DNA from: Roseibacterium elongatum DSM 19469 | Lineage (GTDB): Bacteria > Pseudomonadota > Alphaproteobacteria > Rhodobacterales > Rhodobacteraceae | Length of the DNA: 64,000 nucleotides | Assembly: GCF_000590925.1 (NCBI RefSeq) | Contig: NZ_CP004372.1 | Location: forward strand, 506,001 to 570,000 | Direction of reading: 5' to 3' | Part shown: in pieces, positions 25,631 to 35,545 of the stretch | How positions within the stretch are numbered: position 1 is the first letter of the stretch | How the letters are laid out: each line of letters begins with the position of its first letter | Notes under the pieces: model-generated | The model's database searches: none | Told to the model about the DNA's origin: nothing | Seen by the model: the letters and a program-made list of their open reading frames with translations, nothing else | Program-made: the position numbers and the translations under genes

Positions 25631-27119
25631 GGGTGCTGAGCGTGCGCGACACGGCGTCTTTCCAGCCCGCATAACGCGCCTCGCGCGTAGCGGCGTCCAT
25701 CTGCGGTTTGAAGGTGCGCTCCAGCGCCCAATCCGCGGCGAAAGCGTCGAAGCCGGGGTAGACGCCCGCCTGCATCCCCGCAACCCAGGCCACGCCAAGC
25801 GCCGTTGTCTCCAGAACCTCGGGCCGGTCCACATCGGCCCCCAGGATGTCGGCGAGAAACTGCATCGTCCAGTCCGAGGCGGTCATGCCGCCATCGACGC
25901 GCAGCACGTTTTCGGCCCCGCCTGCGCCTTGCCAGTCGGCCTCCATCGCCTGCCACAGGTCGCGGGTCTGGTAGCCGACTGATTCCAGCGCGGCGCGCGC
26001 GATCTCGTTCGGCCCGGTGTTGCGGGTCAGACCATAGATCGCGCCGCGGCAATCGGGGTCCCAATAGGGCGCGCCCAGCCCGGTGAAGGCGGGGACGAGG
26101 TAGATCGTTTGCGACGGATCGGCGGCCTCGGCCAGGGCCTGGCTGTCGGCGGCGGCGTCGATGCACCGCAACCCGTCGCGCAGCCATTGCACCACCGCCC
26201 CGGCCACGAAAATCGACCCTTCCAGCGCGTAGGTCGGCCTGCCATCGAACTGGTAGGCGATGGTGCCCAGCATCCGGTTTTGCGAACTGACCAGCGTGTC
26301 GCCGGTATTGAGCAGCGCAAAGCAGCCCGTGCCATAGGTCGACTTCAGCATCCCCGGTTGGAAACAGGCCTGGCCCAGCGTCGCGGCCTGCTGGTCGCCC
26401 GCCACCCCGCGAATCGCGATCCCGGCCCCGAACAGCGCGGGGTCGGTCGTGCCGAACTCGGCCCCGCAATCCAAAACCTCGGGCAGAAGGGCGCGCGGGA
26501 TGTCGAAAAGGCGCAGGATGTCCTCGTCCCACTGCCCCTCGCGGATATTGTACAAGAGTGTGCGGGCCGCGTTGGTGGCATCGGTTACGTGCCGCTGACC
26601 GCCCGTCAAATGCCAGATCAGCCAGCTGTCGATCGTGCCGAAGGCAAGCTTTCCTGCCTCGGCCTTTGCGCGCGCACCGTCGACGTTCTCCAAGAGCCAC
26701 GCCAGTTTCGAGCCCGAGAAATACGGGTCGAGCAGCAGGCCGGTCTTGTCCTGCACCATCGGCTCGTGCCCGGCGTCGCGCAGCTTGGCGGTCATGGCCG
26801 CCGTGCGCCGATCCTGCCAGACGATGGCGCGATGCACCGGCTGGCCGGTCTCGCGGTCCCACAGGACAACCGTTTCGCGTTGGTTGGTGATGCCGATGGC
26901 GGCGATCTTTTCGGCGCTGGTCCCGGCCTTGTCCAACGCGCCGCGCACGGTGGACAAAACCGTGTCCCAGATCTCCATCGCGTCATGTTCCACCCAGCCC
27001 GAGGCCGGGAAATGCTGGGTGAATTCCTGCTGGGACGAGTCCACGGGCCGGTGATCGGGACCAAAGACGATGGCCCGCGTCGAAGTCGTTCCCTGGTCGA
27101 TCGCCAGAACCTGCGTCAT
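25623..27119 (-). CDS. glpK: Glycerol kinase
   Basis: 498 residues, full length for the family. FGGY kinase motifs: [16 protein letters not shown] (phosphate 1), [26 protein letters not shown] (phosphate 2) and [10 protein letters not shown] (adenosine). Phosphorylates glycerol to sn-glycerol 3-phosphate. Start 27119 is set by GGGAGG six bases upstream; the longer frame to 27164 has no support. Between glpD and the amidase gene in a leftward glycerol operon under the divergent GlpR. Confidence 0.96.
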   Translation of the reverse strand: MTQVLAIDQGTTSTRAIVFGPDHRPVDSSQQEFTQHFPASGWVEHDAMEIWDTVLSTVRGALDKAGTSAEKIAAIGITNQRETVVLWDRETGQPVHRAIVWQDRRTAAMTAKLRDAGHEPMVQDKTGLLLDPYFSGSKLAWLLENVDGARAKAEAGKLAFGTIDSWLIWHLTGGQRHVTDATNAARTLLYNIREGQWDEDILRLFDIPRALLPEVLDCGAEFGTTDPALFGAGIAIRGVAGDQQAATLGQACFQPGMLKSTYGTGCFALLNTGDTLVSSQNRMLGTIAYQFDGRPTYALEGSIFVAGAVVQWLRDGLRCIDAAADSQALAEAADPSQTIYLVPAFTGLGAPYWDPDCRGAIYGLTRNTGPNEIARAALESVGYQTRDLWQAMEADWQGAGGAENVLRVDGGMTASDWTMQFLADILGADVDRPEVLETTALGVAWVAGMQAGVYPGFDAFAADWALERTFKPQMDAATREARYAGWKDAVSRTLSTRG

Positions 27120-27179
27120 GCCGTGCCTCCCCTCGTCGTCACGAATAATCAGCCTACTGGCCATGGGCCGGTCTGCAAG

Positions 27180-28751
27180 TCATTCGGCGGCGTTCGCCTG
27201 CCGCTCGGTCCGCATCCAGGCGTCGATGGCGGCGATCTGCGCGGCGCTCAACCGCAGGCCCAGCTTCGAGCGCCGCCAGACCACGTCCTCGGCCACTTGG
27301 GCATATTCCCGCGTCATCAGCCAGCGCAACTCCGCCTTGGTCAGGGTCGCGCCGAAATCACGCCCGAGATCCTCGGCACTCTGCGCGTCGCCCATGATCT
27401 GCGCCGCCTCGGTCCCATAGGCGCGCACCAGGCGCAGCGCCCACCGCTCGGTCAGGAACGGATACGTCGCGCGCAGGTCGGCCACCAGCCGCGCCACCCC
27501 GTCGACCGGGAATTCCCCACCCGGCAGCGGCACCCCCGCCGTCCAGACACCGCCCGCCTTGGGAAAGAAGGGCGCGATCTTGGCCAGCGCATCCTCGGCC
27601 AACTTGCGATAGGTGGTGATCTTGCCGCCAAAGACGTTCAGCATCGGCGCGCCCGCATCGTCCAGCGACAGCACGTAGTCGCGCGTCGCCGCCGTGGCGC
27701 TTTTCGCCCCGTCGTCATAGAGGGGCCGCACGCCAGAGTAGGTCCAGACGACATCCTCGGCGCTGATCGGATCGGCGAGGTAGTCGTTGATGAACCGGAT
27801 CAGGTAATCACGCTCTTCGGGTGTGCAGACGGCCTCGGTCGCGTCGCCGTGATGTTCCTGGTCGGTGGTGCCGATCAGGGTGAAATCCGTCTCATAGGGG
27901 ATGGCAAAGATGATGCGCCCGTCCGAACCCTGAAAGAAATAGCATTTGTCGTGGTCGAACAGGCGGCGCGTCAAGATATGGCTGCCACGCACGAGGCGGA
28001 CGTTTTCGCTGGAGTTTTGCCGCGCCACATTCCGCACGATATCGGCCACCCATGGCCCCCCGGCATTGACCAGCGCGCGGGCCAGATGATCGGACCGCAC
28101 GCCCTCCCGCTCGACCGTCACGCGCCACAGATCACCCTCGCGCGTGGCCGATATCACCCGTGTCCGCGTGAGGATCGTTGCACCACGCGCCTGGGCATCG
28201 CGGGCGTTCAGCACGACAAGGCGCGCATCCTCGACCCAGCAATCCGAGTATTCAAAGGCCTTTGCGAATTTCGGCTTGAGCCCCTTGCCCTCGGGCGTCC
28301 CCTGCAGGCGCAAGGTCGATGTGCCGGGCAAAATCTTGCGCCCGCCCAGATGGTCATAAAGAAACAGCCCCATCCGGATCAGCCAGTCGGGCCGCCGCCC
28401 CTTCATCCACGGCATGATGGCGGTCAGAATGCGCGAGGTCGGCGTCTCGGAATCGAACCGCATGTCGCGCGACAACGGCAGGACAAACCGCATGGGCCAG
28501 GAAATATGCGGCATCGCGCGCAGCAGCGTCTCGCGTTCGGCCAGGGCATGGCGCACGAGGCCGAACTCGAAAAACTCGAGGTACCGCAGCCCGCCATGAA
28601 ACAGCTTGGTCGAGGCCGAACTGGTCGCGCCGGCAAGGTCGCCCATCTCGGCCAGGCACACCGACAGGCCGCGCCCGGCCGCATCACGAGCGATGCCACA
28701 GCCATTGATGCCGCCGCCGATCACAAAGACGTCGTAGGTCTGGTCGTTCAT
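27180..28751 (-). CDS. glpD: Aerobic glycerol-3-phosphate dehydrogenase
   Basis: 523 residues. N-terminal FAD-binding Rossmann motif VFVIGGGINGCGIARDAAGRG, then GATSSASTKLFHGGLRYLE, the DAO-type core with LIGTTDQEHHGD, and a C-terminal helical domain. Oxidises sn-glycerol 3-phosphate to dihydroxyacetone phosphate and passes electrons to quinone at the membrane. First gene of the glpD-glpK operon; the upstream intergenic region holds three TTCGA boxes shared with glpR. Confidence 0.95.
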   Translation of the reverse strand: MNDQTYDVFVIGGGINGCGIARDAAGRGLSVCLAEMGDLAGATSSASTKLFHGGLRYLEFFEFGLVRHALAERETLLRAMPHISWPMRFVLPLSRDMRFDSETPTSRILTAIMPWMKGRRPDWLIRMGLFLYDHLGGRKILPGTSTLRLQGTPEGKGLKPKFAKAFEYSDCWVEDARLVVLNARDAQARGATILTRTRVISATREGDLWRVTVEREGVRSDHLARALVNAGGPWVADIVRNVARQNSSENVRLVRGSHILTRRLFDHDKCYFFQGSDGRIIFAIPYETDFTLIGTTDQEHHGDATEAVCTPEERDYLIRFINDYLADPISAEDVVWTYSGVRPLYDDGAKSATAATRDYVLSLDDAGAPMLNVFGGKITTYRKLAEDALAKIAPFFPKAGGVWTAGVPLPGGEFPVDGVARLVADLRATYPFLTERWALRLVRAYGTEAAQIMGDAQSAEDLGRDFGATLTKAELRWLMTREYAQVAEDVVWRRSKLGLRLSAAQIAAIDAWMRTERQANAAE

Positions 28752-28781
28752 GGGTGGCCTCGCGCGTCGAGTCCGCAGTGG

Positions 28782-28839
28782 TTCGAGTTATTTTCATCTC
28801 ATGTTCGATTTGTCAATTTTCATACTCGCTTTCTTTCGA
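28782..28839. promoter_or_regulatory. Probable GlpR operator region (three TTCGA boxes)
   Basis: TTCGA occurs at 28782-28786, 28804-28808 and 28835-28839 in the AT-rich 102-base gap between glpD and glpR. Spacings of 22 and 31 bases are close to two and three helical turns. TTTTCATnCTC is also repeated nearby. DeoR-family GlpR proteins bind TTCG-containing boxes, so this is a likely shared operator; the binding is inferred. Confidence 0.55.
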
Positions 28840-28853
28840 TATGATGCAGGATC

Positions 28854-29615
28854 ATGCCCATTTCGATCCGACAAGATGATATCCTGCGCGCTGCCCGCGA
28901 ATCCGGCCGAGTCAATGTCGAGGACCTGGCGACCCGCTTCGAGGTTACGGTGCAGACGATCCGCCGCGATTTGACCGATCTGTGCGAGGCGGGTCTGCTC
29001 GACCGCGTGCATGGCGGCGCCGTTCTGCCCTCCGGCATCACGAATATCGGTTACGAAGAGCGCCGTCGGACCGCTGCCGGTGCGAAGGACGCGATCGGAC
29101 GCACCGCCGCGGCCCTGATCCCGCCGGGCGCCTGCGTTTTCCTCAACATCGGCACCACGACCGAAGCTGTCGCACGGGCCTTGCGCGATGTGTCCAACCT
29201 TCTGGTCGTGACCAACAACCTCAACGTCGCGCATATTCTCTCGGGTCACCCCTCGGCCGAGGTGATCGTGTCCGGCGGGCGGTTGCGCCGGGCCGACAAC
29301 GGCCTTGTTGGCGAAAGGGCGACGGCGACCATCAACCAGTTCAAGGCGGATCTTGCCGTGCTCGGCTGTTCGGGCGTCGATCTGGATGGCGAGCTTCTGG
29401 ACTTCGACCCGGAGGAGGTGCGCGTCAGCCGGGCTTTTCTGTCCAAGGCACGCAGCACGATCCTGGTCGCCGACGACAGCAAACTGGCCCGGAACGCCCC
29501 CGTTCGCATCGCCAATCTTGCCAATCTCGACCGTTGGGTGACCAATGCGGAGCCGCCCGACGCACTGCTCGAGCGCTGCCTCGAGAACGAGACCGAAATC
29601 ACGATTGCGGGCTGA
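28854..29615 (+). CDS. glpR: DeoR-family repressor of glycerol use
   Basis: 253 residues. N-terminal winged HTH (MPISIRQDDILRAARESGRV, then LATRFEVTVQTIRRDLTDL, the DeoR signature) and a DeoRC sugar-phosphate sensor domain (FLNIGTTTEAVARAL, VTNNLNVAHIL, DLAVLGCSGVD). Glycerol 3-phosphate is the usual inducer for GlpR. Divergent from glpD across a shared operator. AGGA lies upstream of the ATG. Its 3' end overlaps the convergent esterase gene by 17 bases. Confidence 0.92.
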   Translation: MPISIRQDDILRAARESGRVNVEDLATRFEVTVQTIRRDLTDLCEAGLLDRVHGGAVLPSGITNIGYEERRRTAAGAKDAIGRTAAALIPPGACVFLNIGTTTEAVARALRDVSNLLVVTNNLNVAHILSGHPSAEVIVSGGRLRRADNGLVGERATATINQFKADLAVLGCSGVDLDGELLDFDPEEVRVSRAFLSKARSTILVADDSKLARNAPVRIANLANLDRWVTNAEPPDALLERCLENETEITIAG

Positions 29616-30258
29616 CCCGCTCGATCAATGCCTGAACCTCCGGGCCAAGGGCCTCGACGATCACCGCAACGCCCTGCGCATTCGGGTGGATGCCATCGCT
29701 TTGCATATAGGCCGCGCGCGCGCCGTTCGGATCGGTTTCGGCCGCCGCGCTGAGGGGCGCGAGAAAGCTTTCGACGTACAGCGTGCCATACTCCTGCGCC
29801 AACTCGGGATACATGGCGTTGAACGCCTGTTGATACTCAGGCCCGTAGTTGCCCGGCGCGCGCAACCCCACCAGCAGCACCTCGATGCCTTGCGCCGCCG
29901 CCTCGTCGAGAATCCCGGCAAGGTTCGCGCGGCTCGCCTCGGGCGGGATGCCGCGCAACAGGTCGTTGCCCCCCAGCGCCACGATCATGGCGTCGACCCC
30001 TGTGCCCAAAGCCCATCCGATCCGCGCCAGGCCGCCCGCCGTGGTATCGCCCGACACGCCATGGTTCTCGATGCGCACGGCATGCCCGCGATCCGTCAGC
30101 CAGGCCTGCAACTGCGGCACGAACCCGTCCCCATCCATCAGCCCATACCCTTGCGTCAGGCTGTCGCCCAGTGCCACGATGCTGACCGGCCGATCCTGCG
30201 CGGCCACCGGCCCTGCGACGGCAAGGGCCAGGATGGCGGCCTTGCCCCAGATGCGCAT
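29599..30258 (-). CDS. SGNH-hydrolase arylesterase / TesA-like lysophospholipase
   Basis: 219 residues with a Sec signal (ILALAVAGPVAAQ). All SGNH blocks are present: ALGDSLTQGYG (Ser), SGDTTAGG (Gly), VALGGNDLLRG (Asn) and DGIHPNAQG (Asp-His). A periplasmic esterase, thioesterase or lysophospholipase. Start 30258 has GGGG just upstream. Divergent from the ABC exporter genes, 43 bases away, the arrangement known for tesA-ybbA in other proteobacteria. Confidence 0.88.
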   Translation of the reverse strand: MRIWGKAAILALAVAGPVAAQDRPVSIVALGDSLTQGYGLMDGDGFVPQLQAWLTDRGHAVRIENHGVSGDTTAGGLARIGWALGTGVDAMIVALGGNDLLRGIPPEASRANLAGILDEAAAQGIEVLLVGLRAPGNYGPEYQQAFNAMYPELAQEYGTLYVESFLAPLSAAAETDPNGARAAYMQSDGIHPNAQGVAVIVEALGPEVQALIERVSPQS

Positions 30259-30301
30259 GGCCCCATATGCCCTGTAGCAAAGTGAACCGAGGCGTTTAGC
30301 C

Positions 30302-31000
30302 ATGTCCGATCCCGTCCTGTCGCTGACCGATGCCCGCCTGTCGCTGTCCGGCAATGCGGGGCGTGTCGATATCCTGCACGGCATCACGCTGTCCGTGAAC
30401 CGGGGCGAGGCGGTGGCGCTGACGGGGCCGTCTGGATCGGGCAAATCGTCTCTCCTGATGCTGATGGGCGGTCTGGAGCGTGCCACCGGCGGGTCGGTCA
30501 AGGCCCTTGGCCACGACCTGACCGCGATGAACGAAGACCAGCTTGCCCGTTTTCGCCGGCAACATATGGGGGTGGTGTTCCAATCCTTCCACCTGATCCC
30601 GACGATGACCGCGCTGGAAAATGTCGCAACGCCGCTGGAACTGGCCGGCCACCCCGACGCGTTCGACCGGGCCGAGGCGGAACTGGGCGCCGTGGGCCTG
30701 GCCCATCGCGCGGGTCACTACCCGACCCAGATGTCGGGCGGCGAGCAACAGCGCGTCGCCCTTGCCCGTGCGCTGGCCCCGAACCCCGAAATCCTGCTGG
30801 CGGACGAGCCGACCGGCAACCTCGACGGGGTGAATGGCGCGGCCATCATGGACATGCTGATGAACCTGTCGGCGCAGCACGGCGCGACCCTGGTGCTGGT
30901 CACCCATGCCCCAGACCTTGCGCAGCGCTGCGACCGCGAGATCCGGCTGCGTGACGGACGGCTGGACATGACCGCCCCCGCACAAGAGGCCGCCGAGTGA
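30302..31000 (+). CDS. ABC exporter ATPase, YbbA/LolD type
   Basis: 232 residues. Walker A LTGPSGSGKSSLLML, Q-loop VVFQSFHLIPTMTALENV, signature MSGGEQQRVALARAL, Walker B ILLADEPTGNLD, H-loop VTHAPDLA. The MacB/LolD subfamily drives FtsX-type permeases by mechanotransmission rather than uptake. Stop overlaps the permease GTG (GTGA), so they form one transporter. Divergent from a TesA-like gene as in the ybbAP-tesA locus. Confidence 0.92.
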   Translation: MSDPVLSLTDARLSLSGNAGRVDILHGITLSVNRGEAVALTGPSGSGKSSLLMLMGGLERATGGSVKALGHDLTAMNEDQLARFRRQHMGVVFQSFHLIPTMTALENVATPLELAGHPDAFDRAEAELGAVGLAHRAGHYPTQMSGGEQQRVALARALAPNPEILLADEPTGNLDGVNGAAIMDMLMNLSAQHGATLVLVTHAPDLAQRCDREIRLRDGRLDMTAPAQEAAE

Positions 31001-33519
31001 GCGTCGCGCTGCGGATCGCCCGGCGTGAACTGCGTGGCGGGCTTAAGGGGTTTCGCATCTTCCTTGCATGCCTGGCGCTTGGCGTGGCGGCGATCGCTGC
31101 CGTCGGCTCGGTCCGCAGCTCGATCCAAGAGGGGCTGACCCGCGAGGGTGCGGTGATCCTTGGCGGCGATGCGCAAATGGCCTTTCCCTTTCGCCGCGCC
31201 TCCGAGGCCGAACTGAATTGGATGCAGGACAACGCCACCCGCATCTCGGAAACCGTCGATTTCCGGTCCATGGTGGTGATTGACGGACCCGACGGACCCG
31301 AGCGCGCCCTGACACAAGTGCGCGGGGTCGACGACGCCTATCCGCTTTACGGGACGGTTGGCCTGTCCCCTCAAATGCCCATCTCACAAGCGCTGGAGAC
31401 ACGCGACCTGCCCGGTGCGGTGATGCAGCGCCTGTTGATCGACCGATTGGCGCTGGAGATCGGCGACACCTTCCGCCTTGGCACGCAAAGCTTCGAGCTG
31501 CGCGCCGAGTTGACCGTTGAACCAGATGGCGCAGGTGGCGGTTTCAATCTCGGGCCGCGCACGATCGTGTCGCTTGAGGGGCTGTCCGGCTCGGGCCTGA
31601 TCCAGCCCGGCACGCTGTATGACAGCGACTATCGTCTTGCCCTGCCCGAGGGCACGGACCTTGCCAACGTCAAGGACGAGGCCGAGGGGCTGTTTGCAGA
31701 ACAGGGCATGCGCTGGCGCGATGCGCGCAACGGCGCGCCGGGGGTGCAGACCTTTGTCGAAAGGATCGGGGCGTTTCTTGTGCTGGTGGGTCTTGCCGGG
31801 TTGGCCGTGGGCGGTGTGGGCGTATCCGCCGCCGTGCGCGCCTATCTCGAAGGCAAGATCGCCACCATCGCCACGCTCAAGACGCTGGGGGCCGAAAGCC
31901 GGACGATCTTTGCCATCTATTTCGCCCAAGTGGGGTTGTTGACGCTGATCGGCATCGGCTTGGGCGTGATCCTAGGCGCGCTGCTGCCCATCGGGTTCTC
32001 GCCATTGATTGAGGCCCAGTTGCCCGTACCGGTGGCCATCTCGGTCTACCCCGGGCCGTTGGCCGAAGCGGCGGGATATGGCCTGCTGACGGCGCTGATC
32101 TTCACGCTCTGGCCTTTGGCGCGCAGTGAACAGGTACGCGCGGCGACCCTGTTCCGCGACGCTGCGGGACCACGCGCCTGGCCGCGTGCGCCCTACCTGA
32201 TCGTCATGGCCCTGCTCGTTGTCGCGCTGGTGGGCACCGCTGTCCTCTTGTCGGGCATTCCCCAAACCGCCCTTGGCACCGCCGGGGGCATTCTGGTCGC
32301 CCTCTTGCTGTTGACCCTTGCGGCCTTGGGGATCAAGTCCGGGGCCCGGCGGCTTGCCCGCGCCCGTGCCATCCGGGGGCGCAGTGCGCTGCGCATGGCC
32401 CTCGGGGCGGTGGGCGGACCGGGCTCCGAGGCGACGAGCGTCGTCCTTTCCCTCGGGTTGGGCCTCACCGTGCTTGCCGCCGTGGGCCAGATTGACGCCA
32501 ACCTGCGCGCAGCCATTCAACGCGATCTTCCGCAGGTCGCGCCGACCTATTTCTTCGTCGATATTCAGCCCGATCAGCTGCAACCCTTTCTCGACCGGGT
32601 CGAGACCGATCCCGCCGTCAGCCGCGTCGACACCGCGCCCATGTTGCGCGGCGTCATCACGCGCATCAACGACCGCCCGGCCGCCGAGGTGGCGGGCGAT
32701 CACTGGGTCATACAGGGGGACAGGGGCGTGACCTATCTCGACACCGCCCCCCCGGACGGCGAGATCACGGCAGGGGCGTGGTGGCCCGAGGGCTATGACG
32801 GCCCGCCGCAAGTGGCCTTCGCCGCCGAGGAAGCCATGGAGATCGGCCTGCAACTGGGCGATACGATCACGGTCAGCATCCTTGGCCGCGATATCACCGC
32901 CGAGGTCACGGCCTTTCGACAGGTGGAATTCGAGAATGCCGGCATCGGCTTTATCCTGACGATGTCGCCCAACGCCCTGCGCGGGGCACCGCACACCCAT
33001 ATCGCCACCGTCTACGCCGCGCCCGAGGCCGAGGCCGCGATCCTGCGTGACGTGGCCGGCGCCGCGCCCAATATCACCGCGATCCGGGTGCGCGATGCGA
33101 TCGATCGGGTGGCCGAGGCGCTTCGCAGTCTGGCGGCGGCCACGTCCTATGGCGCGGCCGCCACCCTGGTGACCGGGTTCGTCGTCTTGATCGGGGCGGC
33201 GGCCGCGGGCGAGCGTGGACGCGTCTACGAGGCCGCCGTGCTCAAGACCATCGGCGCATCGCGGCGCACCATCCTGGGCAGTTTTGCCCTGAGAACCGCC
33301 CTGTTGGGGGCCGCGGCCGGCATCGTCGCGATAGCCGCCGGCGCGCTGGGGGGGTGGGCGGTGCTGACCTTCGTGATGGACGCAAGCTATACGTTCGAAC
33401 CGGTCTCGGCCGGGGCCATCGTGATCGGCGGCGCCCTCGCCACCTTGTTGGCTGGCCTCAGTTTCGCGTGGCGTCCCCTGTCCGCGCGCCCGGCGCGTGT
33501 GCTGCGCGCACGCGAATAG
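30997..33519 (+). CDS. FtsX-like permease, YbbP type
   Basis: 840 residues with about ten TM helices: one N-terminal, three around residues 250-390, a central pair near 400-450, then another FtsX set at 710-830, and two large periplasmic domains between them. Inner cores read IATIATLKTLGAESRTIFAIY and AAVLKTIGASRRTIL, the FtsX coupling motif. Works with the preceding ATPase, probably in extracting a lipophilic or lipid-like substrate from the membrane. Starts with GTG overlapping the ATPase stop. Confidence 0.9.
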   Translation: MSVALRIARRELRGGLKGFRIFLACLALGVAAIAAVGSVRSSIQEGLTREGAVILGGDAQMAFPFRRASEAELNWMQDNATRISETVDFRSMVVIDGPDGPERALTQVRGVDDAYPLYGTVGLSPQMPISQALETRDLPGAVMQRLLIDRLALEIGDTFRLGTQSFELRAELTVEPDGAGGGFNLGPRTIVSLEGLSGSGLIQPGTLYDSDYRLALPEGTDLANVKDEAEGLFAEQGMRWRDARNGAPGVQTFVERIGAFLVLVGLAGLAVGGVGVSAAVRAYLEGKIATIATLKTLGAESRTIFAIYFAQVGLLTLIGIGLGVILGALLPIGFSPLIEAQLPVPVAISVYPGPLAEAAGYGLLTALIFTLWPLARSEQVRAATLFRDAAGPRAWPRAPYLIVMALLVVALVGTAVLLSGIPQTALGTAGGILVALLLLTLAALGIKSGARRLARARAIRGRSALRMALGAVGGPGSEATSVVLSLGLGLTVLAAVGQIDANLRAAIQRDLPQVAPTYFFVDIQPDQLQPFLDRVETDPAVSRVDTAPMLRGVITRINDRPAAEVAGDHWVIQGDRGVTYLDTAPPDGEITAGAWWPEGYDGPPQVAFAAEEAMEIGLQLGDTITVSILGRDITAEVTAFRQVEFENAGIGFILTMSPNALRGAPHTHIATVYAAPEAEAAILRDVAGAAPNITAIRVRDAIDRVAEALRSLAAATSYGAAATLVTGFVVLIGAAAAGERGRVYEAAVLKTIGASRRTILGSFALRTALLGAAAGIVAIAAGALGGWAVLTFVMDASYTFEPVSAGAIVIGGALATLLAGLSFAWRPLSARPARVLRARE

Positions 33520-33586
33520 CAGCCGCGGGGCGACGCATGCGCCTTTCCCCCTTGCCAAGCGGGCCGCCAAGTCGCACCTGACAGGT

Positions 33587-34405
33587 ATGCTCCGTTCCGT
33601 TCGTTCACTTCTGGGCCGCAAGGACCGCCCCGTTCCCGCGACCGAGGCGCCCGAAGCGACCGCGCGCAGGGATGCGGACGCCCCCCGCCCCGATAGCCCG
33701 ACCTATGTCGTGGGCGATATTCACGGCCGTGCGGACCTGCTGGAACTGATGCTGGAACTGATCGACGCCCATATCGGTGGCACGGGGGCGCGCGACCCAC
33801 GGCTGGTTTTCGTGGGCGATTATGTCGATCGCGGCCCCGACAGTGCCGAGGTTCTGTTGCGCCTGCGCGAACTGACGCGGGATCTACCCCGGAATGTGAC
33901 CTGCCTCATGGGAAATCACGACCGCATGATGCTGGATTTCCTGAAGGATCCGGCCACGCGCGGCCCGCGCTGGCTGCGCGCGGGCGGCACGCGAACGCTG
34001 GCCAGTTTCGGCATCGACCCGACCCCGCTCGGGTCTGGGACATCCCCCGACACCTACCGCGCGGTGGGCCGGCAATTACGCGATGCCTTGCCCGAGGGGC
34101 ACGAGGCGTGGCTGAGCGATCTGCCCCTGTCCTGGCATTCCGGGAACCTGTGGGTGGTCCATGCCGGTGCCGATCCGGCCCACCCTATGCAGGATCAATC
34201 GGCGCGCGTGCTGCTGTGGGGCCATCCCGAATTCGAAAGCGACCCGCGCGGCGATGGCGTCTGGATCGTACATGGCCATGTCGAGGCGGAACTGCCCCAC
34301 GCCCGCGATGGGCGCATCGCGGTGGACACGGCAGCCTGGTCGTCAGGCCGCCTGACAGCCTGTGCGATCCGGCCCGACGGACGCCACGATTTCCTGCAGA
34401 CCTGA
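33587..34405 (+). CDS. PPP-family metallophosphoesterase
   Basis: 272 residues with the calcineurin-like motif set: VVGDIHGRADLL, VGDYVDRGPDS, LMGNHDRMM, VVHAGADP and IVHGHVEAE. Typical of bacterial serine/threonine protein phosphatases of the PrpA/PrpB kind or ApaH-like enzymes. Start 33587 is chosen for AGGT upstream and for the usual length. Ends two bases from the convergent mrpG stop, so no terminator fits between them. Confidence 0.88.
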   Translation: MLRSVRSLLGRKDRPVPATEAPEATARRDADAPRPDSPTYVVGDIHGRADLLELMLELIDAHIGGTGARDPRLVFVGDYVDRGPDSAEVLLRLRELTRDLPRNVTCLMGNHDRMMLDFLKDPATRGPRWLRAGGTRTLASFGIDPTPLGSGTSPDTYRAVGRQLRDALPEGHEAWLSDLPLSWHSGNLWVVHAGADPAHPMQDQSARVLLWGHPEFESDPRGDGVWIVHGHVEAELPHARDGRIAVDTAAWSSGRLTACAIRPDGRHDFLQT

Positions 34406-34407
34406 CC

Positions 34408-34740
34408 CTACCGCTTCAGCCGCGTCTCGGCCCCGTCCTCGACGGTGGTGTTCCAAAGATCGACCCCCGCGCGGAAGGCCGCCCGCCCCATCATATGGGC
34501 CGCGACCGGCGCGGTGATCAGCAGGAACAGGATCGTGGCCAAGGCCCGCGTGACAACGCCCGTATCTCCGAAATAGAGCGCCACCGCCCCCAGGATCAGG
34601 CCGGCGCCCAGCGTTCCGGCCTTGGTCGAGGCATGCATCCGGATCAGCACGTCGGGCAGGCGCAACACCCCCAGACCGGCCACGAAACAGAAAAAGCCGC
34701 CCAGCAGGACCAGCGCCGCCATCACATAGTCGAGGATCAT
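34408..34740 (-). CDS. mrpG: Mrp Na+/H+ antiporter subunit G
   Basis: 110 residues, three TM helices, with the PhaG/MnhG signature GVLRLPDVLIRMHASTKAGT. Last subunit of the seven-gene Mrp complex that exchanges Na+ (or K+) for protons at the inner membrane. Its ATG overlaps the mrpF stop. Confidence 0.92.
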   Translation of the reverse strand: MILDYVMAALVLLGGFFCFVAGLGVLRLPDVLIRMHASTKAGTLGAGLILGAVALYFGDTGVVTRALATILFLLITAPVAAHMMGRAAFRAGVDLWNTTVEDGAETRLKR

Positions 34741-35072
34741 GGTTTCTGCCTTTCGCTGTGGTCACGCATGGTCGTCGGCCCGGCATCCCCGATCCCGGAC
34801 CGGCGGCGGTCGACGAACCGGGCCAGGGCCACCGTCGCCAGGAAGCCCACCAACGCCAGCACGATCGCCACATCAACGAACGCCGTGTCGCCCGACAGGA
34901 GCGCATAAAGGCCGCAGAAGCTGACGATCAGGACCGTCATCATGTCCAGCGCCACGATCCGGTCGGGCAGGCTGGGGCCCTTGATCAGCCGGACAAAGCC
35001 AAAGGCGACGCCCAGCATGACCAGCACGAACGACACGTCGACCGCGATTTCGAGAATGTTGAACTCGGTCAT
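34737..35072 (-). CDS. mrpF: Mrp Na+/H+ antiporter subunit F
   Basis: 111 residues, three TM helices, MrpF signature RLIKGPSLPDRIVALDMMTV. Start 35072 overlaps the mrpE stop (ATGA), and its own stop overlaps mrpG. The C-terminal tail after residue 90 is polar and not conserved. Confidence 0.92.
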   Translation of the reverse strand: MTEFNILEIAVDVSFVLVMLGVAFGFVRLIKGPSLPDRIVALDMMTVLIVSFCGLYALLSGDTAFVDVAIVLALVGFLATVALARFVDRRRSGIGDAGPTTMRDHSERQKP

Positions 35073-35545
35073 TCCATGGCCTCCATGACCCAACGCTCCA
35101 TGCCGTCCCGGATCTGTTGCCGGATCTCTTCGGGATTGTCCGCGAACATGGCGTGAATATACAGCGTGTTGCAGTCCTCGGTCACATCGAGGCTGAGCGT
35201 GCCCGGCGTAAGCGAGATCAGGTTGGTGACGAGCAGGATCTCCATCTCGCCCTTGGCTTCCAACTGCATCGAGATGATGCCCGGGCGCGCCTTGTGCGTC
35301 GGCGTCAGAACATCCCAAACGACCTGGATCGAGCTGACCACCAGTTCGTAGAGGAACAGCACGCAAAGCTTGAACCACCGCCAGACGCGTTTGAAATAGC
35401 GATCACACCCCGGAAACAGGGGCTTGGTCACGAACAGCGCGGCCGAGCCGAGCGCAAAGCCCACCGCCAGCCCCGACAGCGTGATATTGCCCGTCAGCGC
35501 GGCCCAGGCCACGGCAAGGGCGATGTTGAGGGTGAAGATATTCAT
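35069..35545 (-). CDS. mrpE: Mrp Na+/H+ antiporter subunit E
   Basis: 158 residues, two to three N-terminal TM helices then a soluble domain: LFLYELVVSSIQVVWDVL and SLTPGTLSLDVTEDCNTLYI are MnhE family hallmarks. ATGA overlaps with mrpD before it and mrpF after it. Confidence 0.93.
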   Translation of the reverse strand: MNIFTLNIALAVAWAALTGNITLSGLAVGFALGSAALFVTKPLFPGCDRYFKRVWRWFKLCVLFLYELVVSSIQVVWDVLTPTHKARPGIISMQLEAKGEMEILLVTNLISLTPGTLSLDVTEDCNTLYIHAMFADNPEEIRQQIRDGMERWVMEAME

